Shown here piece after piece: positions 1-5,299 of a stretch of 6,468 bases of DNA. The stretch's first letter is position 1. Every line of letters begins with the position of its first letter. The position numbers and the translations under genes were made by a program. Below the pieces are notes generated by a model. That model was not told the origin of the DNA. It ran no database searches and saw only the letters and a program-made list of their open reading frames with translations. Origin of the DNA: Acidobacteriota bacterium (lineage in GTDB: Bacteria; Acidobacteriota; UBA6911; RPQK01; DATIPO01); contig JANQFM010001087.1 of the NCBI GenBank assembly GCA_028277865.1, positions 1 through 6,468 on the forward strand, written 5' to 3'.

Positions 1-2
1 GC

Positions 3-1811
3 ATCGTGTCGCTGCCCGACGAGTACAACGACGTCAACGACCTGGTTGCCGCACGCGGCGCCGAGGCCTTCAAGCAAATCGCCGACGCCGCCGAGCTGCA
101 GTCCCCTGACCTGGTTACCATCGTCAAGTCGCTGCGCCGGCGCATCTCCGACCACTCCGACGACTTTGACTTGACCGACCTGGGCGAGCGCATCTACCGC
201 TGGTTCGAATCCAACGGAGGCATGTTCTTCTGCGACCGAGAAAAGCGCACCCGGCTGCTCTTCGAGAACAAGCTTTACTGCATCGGCGACAACGACGACT
301 TCAACGCCCTCATGCTGCGCAAAGCCCGCCTGCTTTCGAATCTAAGCCAGAGCCGGGGCTTGTGGGTGGCGCTGCACACCTTCTGCGTCATGGAAGGGCG
401 GCGGCAGACCACGCTCAACTGGTGCTGGGCCGACCAGCAGAAGGGCGAGATTTACCTCAACCTGCACAACGACTCCCATCAGCTGGTCAGGATTTCGGCC
501 GGGCAGGTCGACGTTTACCTCAACGGGGACAATCCCGCCGGCGTGCTGCTGGGCGAGGCCGACAAGATGCTGCCCATCGAATATGAGCCCGACGCCACTC
601 CCAGGGAGGCCGTCGAGCTTCTCAAGGAGCTGGTCATCGACGCTCTGGCCTGCCATCCGCGCAACCGGCTGCTGCTCACTAGCTGGCTGCTGAGCGCCTT
701 CTTTTTGGACTTCGCCCCCCACAAGGGGATGATGAAGCTCTCCGGGCCCACCAAGTCGGGCAAGTCCACCGCCGGGCAGATCCTGACGACGCTGCTTTAC
801 GGGACGCCGCAGATCGAGAACCCGACCGTGGCCTATTCCTACACCGACACCTCGCGCAACCCGCTTTTGGTGTGCGACAACATGGAGAACCCTCAGCTCA
901 CCCTGGGAGTGATCCAGTTCTTGCTGGGGGTGGCCACCGGGGTGAGCCGGGGCAAGCGCGAGGCCGGGACGCGGGACGGGCTGGTGCGCGAGCCCGTCCA
1001 GGCGCTGGTGGCGCTGACCGCCATCGAGCCGCTGCCCAAGTCCGAGCTGATCAACCGCTTTTACGAGGTCGAGTTCGACAAGGTCTTCAAGCAGGGCGGA
1101 TTCATGCCCGACACGCACCTGAAGCGCCTGGAGCAAAGCCGCAACCGCATCCTGTCGGGGCTTTTCCAGCTCTTTTCGCGCGAGGTGCTGCCGGGGTTCA
1201 TGTCCAGCCGCCAGACCCTCATGCACCGCCTGGAGGCCAACTTCCCCGAGCACTCCAAGGACCGCACCAACAGCTTTTTGACCATCGTGGTGCTGATCAT
1301 GCGGGCGCTGGTCAAGCTGCTGGAAGGGCTGGCCGACCCGGATCCGCGCACCTGGGAGATCCTCTCCAAGCTGATCGCCGAGCAGGGCGCCATCGCCGAG
1401 GAGACGGAGCGGGAGACCAATCCGGCGACTTACCTGCTGGACGCCCTGGCCCACGAGGTCCGCACCAAGGGGAGCGGGCTGGTCGACAAGCAGTACTACG
1501 TGCAGAGCCAGGCGGTGGTGGACGAGGCGGGAGAACTGAAGCAGGTCCACCTGGTGGCGCCGGCCAAGGATCTGTTCATGGCCTTCGAAATGCTGGCGCG
1601 GAACAAGGGGTTCAAGATCCCGTTCGAGAACGCCAAGAGCCTGATGGCACGCATCAACAGCGAGAAGGAAGTGCTGGCGGCGTCCGGCTGGCGGTGGAAG
1701 AAGGAGAAGAAGGTCAACGGCTACCAGCACCACCGCTTCGTCAAGGAGATGGTGCGGGGGCCGGTCGAGGAAACGCCTGACTGGAGTCCACCGACTGGAG
1801 GTGAAGGATGA
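3..1811 (+). CDS. Toprim-type primase / D5-like helicase, 5'-truncated by window edge
   Basis: Likely replication protein of the mobile element, combining primase and ATP-driven helicase activities in the cytoplasm. Residue numbers count from the GTG at 6. That GTG is probably internal: the frame is open to the window edge, and residues 1-30 (LPDEYNDVNDLV, then AFKQIADAAEL) resemble the end of a toprim domain, so the zinc-finger and toprim part should lie to the left. A middle domain of unknown fold spans about 40-200. The ATPase has Walker A GPTKSGKS at 247-254 (codons from 744), a Walker B-like strand PLLVCDN at 286-292, a sensor-like strand VALVALTAIEP around 332-342, and a candidate arginine finger in INRFYEVEF (R351). 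The C-terminus (about 520-585) is basic and may be a winged helix. The stop overlaps the next gene by four bases (ATGA). GC is high, about 67% in one hand-counted 60-base line. The helicase call is firm; the primase call depends on the missing N-terminus. Confidence 0.85.
   Translation: MVSLPDEYNDVNDLVAARGAEAFKQIADAAELQSPDLVTIVKSLRRRISDHSDDFDLTDLGERIYRWFESNGGMFFCDREKRTRLLFENKLYCIGDNDDFNALMLRKARLLSNLSQSRGLWVALHTFCVMEGRRQTTLNWCWADQQKGEIYLNLHNDSHQLVRISAGQVDVYLNGDNPAGVLLGEADKMLPIEYEPDATPREAVELLKELVIDALACHPRNRLLLTSWLLSAFFLDFAPHKGMMKLSGPTKSGKSTAGQILTTLLYGTPQIENPTVAYSYTDTSRNPLLVCDNMENPQLTLGVIQFLLGVATGVSRGKREAGTRDGLVREPVQALVALTAIEPLPKSELINRFYEVEFDKVFKQGGFMPDTHLKRLEQSRNRILSGLFQLFSREVLPGFMSSRQTLMHRLEANFPEHSKDRTNSFLTIVVLIMRALVKLLEGLADPDPRTWEILSKLIAEQGAIAEETERETNPATYLLDALAHEVRTKGSGLVDKQYYVQSQAVVDEAGELKQVHLVAPAKDLFMAFEMLARNKGFKIPFENAKSLMARINSEKEVLAASGWRWKKEKKVNGYQHHRFVKEMVRGPVEETPDWSPPTGGEG
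1797..1801 (+). promoter_or_regulatory. Ribosome binding site of the AlpA-like gene
   Basis: GGAGG lies six bases before the ATG at 1808, inside the last codons of the primase gene. It fixes the AlpA start and, with the ATGA overlap, indicates translational coupling. The octamer GACTGGAG occurs twice here (1779-1786 and 1793-1800); only the second copy is placed to act as a Shine-Dalgarno site. Confidence 0.7.
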
Positions 1812-2005
1812 TGCAACGATACTTGAGGGTGTCCGAGGTTCTGTCGCTGGCAGGAATCAGCCGCACTACGCTTTATCGTTGGATGAAGCAGGGGATCTTT
1901 CCCAAGCGTTACCAGATCGGTCCGGGGTTAGTGGGGTTTGTGGAGGAGGAAGTGCGGGAATGGCTGGCCAATCGTCCAGAGGTGGGGGATCAGCGGAGTT
2001 CGTGA
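1808..2005 (+). CDS. AlpA-family helix-turn-helix regulator
   Basis: A 65-residue DNA-binding protein of the AlpA / excisionase-like (MerR-type HTH) family. Such proteins regulate integrase expression or act as directionality factors in prophages and P4-like islands. The pattern is typical: YLRVSEVLSLAGISRTTLYR at 5-24 forms the helix-turn-helix, followed by W25, the FPKRYQIGPGLVGF segment (31-44) and the terminal helix VEEEVREWLANR (45-56). Length fits the family (about 60-75 aa). Start ATG 1808 has a good GGAGG and overlaps the primase stop as ATGA, so the two are probably one transcript and the regulator dosage tracks the replication gene. It is the last gene of the high-GC left block. A DNA-binding role is well supported; whether it acts as excisionase or as activator for the integrase at the right end is inference. 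Confidence 0.85.
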   Translation: MMQRYLRVSEVLSLAGISRTTLYRWMKQGIFPKRYQIGPGLVGFVEEEVREWLANRPEVGDQRSS

Positions 2006-2070
2006 ACCGGTCCCTCATTAAGGCGATAGCCAACCCGCGCTGCCTCTTATTCGCTCAATCAGCTTGGTAC

Positions 2071-2100
2071 TTGACCTGCTCCGAAGATTTAAACTACAAT
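2071..2100 (+). promoter_or_regulatory. Sigma70-type promoter of the padR-CHAT operon
   Basis: TTGACC (2071-2076, five of six consensus bases) and TACAAT (2095-2100, five of six) are separated by 18 bases. A transcript would start near 2107, just before GGAGG at 2111-2115 and the ATG at 2125. It sits in the 119-bp gap between the AlpA-like gene and padR, the only sizeable non-coding gap in the window. I see no clear terminator in the rest of that gap (2006-2070), so some read-through from the primase/AlpA transcript is possible. Confidence 0.65.
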
Positions 2101-2109
2101 TTAGGTAGT
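2093..2109 (+). promoter_or_regulatory. Candidate PadR operator (inverted repeat over the -10 box)
   Basis: ACTAC (2093-2097) and GTAGT (2105-2109) form a 5-bp inverted repeat with a 7-base AT-rich spacer. It covers the -10 box and the expected transcription start. PadR proteins are dimers that commonly bind short AT-rich dyads at their own promoter, so autorepression is the natural reading. The arms are short, so chance is not excluded. Confidence 0.45.
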
Positions 2110-2124
2110 AGGAGGTGGTTGACC

Positions 2125-2466
2125 ATGAAACCAAACTTGGGCCAACTAGAGCAGGATGTTCTGCTGGCCGTCTACAGGTTGGAGGACAACGCATACACCT
2201 TGACGGTTCAGAGGATGCTGAAGGACCGCGCGCGCAGATCTGTCGCGCTCGGTGCCATCTATACAACGCTCTCAAGACTTGAGAAGCAGGGATTACTGCA
2301 ATCGCAAATTGGGGGGGCGACTAAGGCGAGGAAGGGCAGGCCCAAGAGGCTCTACAAACTGACTGGCGCTGGTGCTGACACCTTGAATAATGCCTTCGAA
2401 CGGCAGCGCCGACTATGGAATGGCATCTCTGTTCCAGTTTCTGCTGAACCTAGGGAGGACGGATAA
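2125..2466 (+). CDS. PadR-family transcriptional repressor
   Basis: A 113-residue winged-helix regulator, cytoplasmic and presumably dimeric. Nearly the whole length matches PadR: LGQLEQDVLLAVYRLEDNAY (5-24), the recognition-helix region ALGAIYTTLSRLEKQGLL (41-58), and the wing with KARKGRPKRLYKLTGAG (67-83). It is the short type, with only a brief C-terminal tail instead of a long dimerisation helix domain. The ATG at 2125 is chosen because PadR similarity begins at once and GGAGG lies nine bases upstream at 2111-2115. The frame is open back to 1801, but that extension overlaps the AlpA gene and has no PadR character. The stop TAA overlaps the next ATG by one base, and GGGAGG at 2453-2458 serves that next gene. 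As first gene of the operon, behind an inverted repeat, it probably represses itself and the two genes below. The inducing signal is unknown. Confidence 0.88.
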   Translation: MKPNLGQLEQDVLLAVYRLEDNAYTLTVQRMLKDRARRSVALGAIYTTLSRLEKQGLLQSQIGGATKARKGRPKRLYKLTGAGADTLNNAFERQRRLWNGISVPVSAEPREDG

Positions 2467-3335
2467 TGAACCGAAAGAAGTTTCTCCATCTGTTTTATGC
2501 ACTAGGAAGTGCAGCCAGTCTCATTTCTCTGGTCTTGATCTACGTCGAAACCACGCCGGTGGCCTTGATTCTGACAATAGCAATAGGGGCCGCCGAGTTG
2601 TTGGCTCTTGTCCTGATTCTCACAGAATCAGCTGTGGAGGGCGCGGCCAAAGGGATGGATCAGCCCCGATTTGGAAAGTTTCTCATTTACCTCCTCATTC
2701 CAAAAGAGGATCGCCCTACAGTGTTGGGAGACTTCGAAGAGCTATACGGGGAATTGATGGAGCATCTCGGAGGTTGGATGGCTTCCTTTGTATATTGGAA
2801 GGAGATCCTATTCTCGATCAGCCCTTTTGTATGGGCTAGAACAGGTTCCATCCTTGCTTCTCTGCAAGTCAAACGGGAAGTGCTCCCTCGTGTCCGGCTT
2901 TATCAATCATTGGCGGCTGCATTGTTCTGTGCTCTGATAGTTCAGACGTTTTGGTTCCAATATGAACTGTGGACTCTTAGACAACCTGAGGTATCGATAG
3001 CGGTGGCGGACCTCGTTCCAACCGACTTTGTAACCCGCGGGGAGACCGACGATTTCGGAATTGAGTCCAGGAAAAGCGTCGTATTCGTTCTCAATACTTT
3101 CAGACTGGCGATTTCCTCTCGATACCAACTAGAGTTGCTCAGGGAGGATTCAGATTCGCTTGTGTGGACCACAAATGATCTGCAAAGAAATCGAGGGGGC
3201 TCTTTCGCAGTCTTGGTGCCCGCCAATCAATTAGCTGCGGGGCGGTACAAGTTCCGAGTCACAGGATTGGATGACAAGAACCGCCCTGTTGTGGAAGAGA
3301 ATGGATTTGAAGAGTTCAAGTTCTCGGTTGAGTAG
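2466..3335 (+). CDS. Membrane protein with permease-prefix-like region and extracytoplasmic beta domain
   Basis: A 289-residue inner-membrane protein with no assigned function. Predicted segments: TM1 about 9-27, short loop, TM2 about 31-53, a soluble stretch 54-145, TM3 about 146-166, then a beta-rich domain 172-289. Charges (MNRKK at the start; KGMDQPRFGK and QVKREVLPRVR before TM3) place 54-145 in the cytoplasm and the C-terminal domain outside. Residues 77-117 (LIPKEDRPTVLGDFEELYG, then YWKEILFS) resemble the 'permease prefix domain' that normally precedes ABC permeases in PadR-linked acidobacterial loci, but no FtsX/MacB permease follows. The C-terminal domain has a beta-sandwich pattern (YQLELL, SLVWTTNDL, FAVLVPANQLAAGRYKFRV). 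From memory this resembles the outer domain of membrane proteins encoded beside CHAT genes. It overlaps padR by one base and lies 32 bp before the CHAT gene. A sensor, anchor or substrate role for the CHAT protein is inference. Confidence 0.72.
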   Translation: MNRKKFLHLFYALGSAASLISLVLIYVETTPVALILTIAIGAAELLALVLILTESAVEGAAKGMDQPRFGKFLIYLLIPKEDRPTVLGDFEELYGELMEHLGGWMASFVYWKEILFSISPFVWARTGSILASLQVKREVLPRVRLYQSLAAALFCALIVQTFWFQYELWTLRQPEVSIAVADLVPTDFVTRGETDDFGIESRKSVVFVLNTFRLAISSRYQLELLREDSDSLVWTTNDLQRNRGGSFAVLVPANQLAAGRYKFRVTGLDDKNRPVVEENGFEEFKFSVE

Positions 3336-3367
3336 AATCTTGGTAGGCTGAAGGGAGCGCAAAGATC

Positions 3368-4720
3368 ATGCGTAGATGGCCCCATTTCTATCTCAGTGGC
3401 AAGGAAGCGAAGGCTTGGTCAGGTCAAGTCCTCCGAGCACTCTCCATCCACCTCATTCTGACTTCCGTTCTCTGGATTGGAGTTCACAGCCTTGAAGCCA
3501 GGGCTTCTCTCTCGACCTCCTCTGCTCCAGAATCGTGGGACGAAGCTTCCTTGAGGAACGCCCAGGGTTTGCTTCCTGAAGATACCATTTTGCTGCTGTA
3601 CGAGCTGAGAAATCGGCAGAGCAGCCTTTGGTTAGTGAGTTCTGAGTCAATTTTGGAATTTGAGTTGCCCTCTAGAGAAAGCATAGTGCCTGTAGCGATG
3701 GAATATTGGTCCCTGCTCTCGGAAGGCTATAAGAAGTCACAGGCCACGCAAACGAAATTGAAGGGCGTCCTCTTGAGCAAAATGATTTTGCGTCCTGCCG
3801 CAGGCCATTTGGGTAAGGCCAAGTTGGTCATTGTCCCTGATGCTCCTCTACAGATTGTCCCTTTCGCTGACCTGTCAGGCCTTGACGGTCAGCCCTTGAT
3901 TCGCGATCACGAAATCGTAGTTCTTCCGTCAGGTGTCAGCCCACCAGACCTGCAGCAGATACTCCGTCAGAGGACTGAGCGCTCCGATTGGGCAAGACCC
4001 CTGGCGGTCTTGGCTGATCCAGTCTTTAGTCGAGAAGATCCTCGGCTAGAAAAGTCGCTTCAGGATCCGCCTGCCAGTGTCTCGGGAGAATCCGCTAGTG
4101 GTTTAAGGCGGTTGCCACATACAAGCGTTGAAGCTGCCGGCATCCTGAGTTTGCTGCCAAGAGGCGAGGCGTTTGTTGCAGTTGGTTTCGATGCAGATCG
4201 CGAAACTCTTTTCAACCTAAGCAAGGCTAGAATCTTGCATTTCGCTACTCACGCCATTTTGGAAGACTCTCGTAAGTCTTCTGGCATAGTCCTGTCTACT
4301 GTTAACAGGGGTGGGTTCGCACAAGACGGCTTTGTGACGGCAGATGAGATTGACAACCTCGATCTCCAAGCAACGGAACTCGTAGTTCTAAGTGCATGCG
4401 ATAGTGCCCGTGGCCAAGTCACTGAGGGCGTCGACGGCCTGACTAGAAGCTTTATCACAGCCGGTTCCAAATGGGCAGTGGGAAGCGTTTGGAATGTAAA
4501 CGACGAGGCTACGAAGGAATTGATGATCAGGTTCTATAGTGGGATGCTGAAGGGACATCTCTCCCCATCGGCCGCTCTGCGCGCTGCTCAGTTGTCGATG
4601 CTGGAGAACTCCAGATGGCGGGAGCCCTACTTTTGGGCAGGCTTCATCCTTCAAGGTGGCTGGGGCTCAATCTCCTCAATAGACAAACCCGTCCTGACCT
4701 CGACTGACTTATTCCGGTGA
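3368..4720 (+). CDS. CHAT-domain cysteine protease with N-terminal signal peptide, no TPRs
   Basis: A 450-residue CHAT (caspase-HetF-associated) peptidase. The catalytic pair is visible: His295 in LHFATHA (codon 4250-4252) and Cys344 in VVLSACDSARG (codon 4397-4399). Other family marks are LVIVPDAPLQIVPFADL (153-169), the PLIRDHEIVVLPS strand (176-188), GVDGLTRSFITAG (354-366), GSVWNVND (372-379) and YFWAGFILQG (421-430). Residues 68-118 match the beta-rich lead-in (ALL.EDT..L.Y) found just before CHAT domains. The TPR array that usually precedes it is absent: most family members run to 800 residues or more. In its place are a basic N-region, a hydrophobic core at about 24-41 and a possible cleavage site after ARA (46). 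The N-region is long (about 23 residues), so an uncleaved membrane anchor is possible. ATG 3368 has AGGGAG ten bases upstream. It is the third gene of the PadR operon and low in GC. The fold and catalytic pair are firm; export is likely; the substrate is unknown. Confidence 0.88.
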   Translation: MRRWPHFYLSGKEAKAWSGQVLRALSIHLILTSVLWIGVHSLEARASLSTSSAPESWDEASLRNAQGLLPEDTILLLYELRNRQSSLWLVSSESILEFELPSRESIVPVAMEYWSLLSEGYKKSQATQTKLKGVLLSKMILRPAAGHLGKAKLVIVPDAPLQIVPFADLSGLDGQPLIRDHEIVVLPSGVSPPDLQQILRQRTERSDWARPLAVLADPVFSREDPRLEKSLQDPPASVSGESASGLRRLPHTSVEAAGILSLLPRGEAFVAVGFDADRETLFNLSKARILHFATHAILEDSRKSSGIVLSTVNRGGFAQDGFVTADEIDNLDLQATELVVLSACDSARGQVTEGVDGLTRSFITAGSKWAVGSVWNVNDEATKELMIRFYSGMLKGHLSPSAALRAAQLSMLENSRWREPYFWAGFILQGGWGSISSIDKPVLTSTDLFR

Positions 4721-4728
4721 GTTAAACT
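4700..4728 (+). promoter_or_regulatory. Weak candidate promoter of the toxin-antitoxin pair
   Basis: TCGACT (4700-4705) and TAAACT (4723-4728) each match four of six consensus bases and are 17 bases apart. Transcription would begin at about 4735, the A of the antitoxin ATG, giving a leaderless mRNA. That would fit the poor Shine-Dalgarno placement (GGAG 4729-4732, only two bases from the ATG). It overlaps the end of the CHAT gene. Matches this weak occur by chance, and read-through from the CHAT operon is the alternative. Confidence 0.25.
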
Positions 4729-4734
4729 GGAGCC

Positions 4735-4953
4735 ATGCGACTTGCAACAGGCAAAGTCGTCCAAGGACGCGTCGAGCTGATCGGCGACTTCCTCGACGAA
4801 GGTACCGTCGTCACAGTGGCCGTCCCCGACGAGGAATCCTTCCAATTGGACGCCGAATCGGAAGCCGCCCTCCTGCAGTCCGTTGAGGAGGCCGACCGCG
4901 GCGAGCTGGTACCGGCTGAAGAAGTCTTGCGCAAGCTGGACGAGCAGCGGTGA
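4735..4953 (+). CDS. Small antitoxin of a ParE/RelE-type toxin-antitoxin pair
   Basis: A 72-residue acidic protein that would bind and neutralise the toxin encoded next, and probably bind the shared promoter. It begins MRLATGKVVQGRVEL with EGTVVTVAVPD (22-32), a short beta-rich N-terminus common among antitoxins of this kind. It continues with a helical acidic half, DAESEAALLQSVEEADRGEL (39-58) and PAEEVLRKLDEQR (60-72), of the type that wraps around ParE/RelE toxins. The identification rests on this pattern plus the overlapping toxin gene; I cannot name the exact antitoxin family. It starts 14 bp after the CHAT stop, so it could share that transcript, but its base composition (about 58% GC in one line) is closer to the flanking backbone than to the cargo. 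Start ATG 4735 is the only one that keeps the conserved MRLATGKVV opening. Confidence 0.75.
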   Translation: MRLATGKVVQGRVELIGDFLDEGTVVTVAVPDEESFQLDAESEAALLQSVEEADRGELVPAEEVLRKLDEQR

Positions 4954-5255
4954 GCCCCGTTCTGCCTATCTTCTTCACCCCGCGAGCCGACCGCGAGATC
5001 TCCACGGCAAATCGCTGGTGGAGGGAAAACCGCACCGCCGCACCGGATCTCCTCAAACTGGAGCTGCGGCGCGCCTTGGATCTGATCGCCTCCCATCCCC
5101 AAATCGGTGCCCCAGCCCGGAACACGAAGCTGAGAGGAGTCCGAAGGATTCTGCTGAGCCGCTGCCGCTACCACCTCTACTATCGCGTCACACCCGATGA
5201 GATCCAGGTGCTCGCCCTCTGGCATGCGAGCCGGGGAAAGGGTCCAGGGCTGTAG
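4950..5255 (+). CDS. ParE/RelE-superfamily toxin
   Basis: A 101-residue toxin of the ParE/RelE superfamily, whose members poison gyrase or cleave ribosome-bound mRNA; which one applies here cannot be read from sequence. Family features in order: an opening strand with FTPRADREI (9-17), helix with WWREN (23-27), a second helix LKLELRRALDLIASHPQIG (35-53), the strand pair RGVRRILLSRCRYHLYYRV (62-80), then IQVLALWHASRG (85-96), which is the typical ending. Length is normal for the family. It starts with GTG at 4950 overlapping the antitoxin stop as GTGA, with no good ribosome binding site of its own. Translation should therefore depend on the antitoxin upstream, the usual way to keep antitoxin in excess. 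It converges on the integrase gene with 44 bp between them. Confidence 0.88.
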   Translation: MSPVLPIFFTPRADREISTANRWWRENRTAAPDLLKLELRRALDLIASHPQIGAPARNTKLRGVRRILLSRCRYHLYYRVTPDEIQVLALWHASRGKGPGL

Positions 5256-5299
5256 AGTCGGGCCAGGGAGAATCATGAGATTGGATGGACGGCGCCGGA

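Noticed and set aside
342..1733. 463-codon open frame on the minus strand across the primase/helicase gene
   Set aside because: It is an antisense shadow: composition is rich in H, Q, G, L and R with no recognisable domain, while the plus strand carries Walker motifs. High GC keeps this frame open.
872..1780. 302-codon plus-strand frame inside the primase/helicase gene
   Set aside because: Low-complexity G/A/R/P-rich translation typical of an out-of-frame reading of a high-GC gene, with no domain similarity.
1779..1800. Direct repeat GACTGGAG (1779-1786 and 1793-1800) as an attachment or iteron site
   Set aside because: Only two 8-base copies within coding sequence, and the second is explained by the ribosome binding site.
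1801..2124. Upstream extension of padR to a GTG at 1801, giving 221 codons
   Set aside because: It would overlap the AlpA gene completely and the extra 108 residues have no PadR character. The ATG at 2125 has a proper ribosome binding site and sits behind a good promoter.
2390..2839. 149-codon plus-strand frame over the padR/membrane-protein junction
   Set aside because: Overlaps two better-supported genes in other frames and shows no domain.
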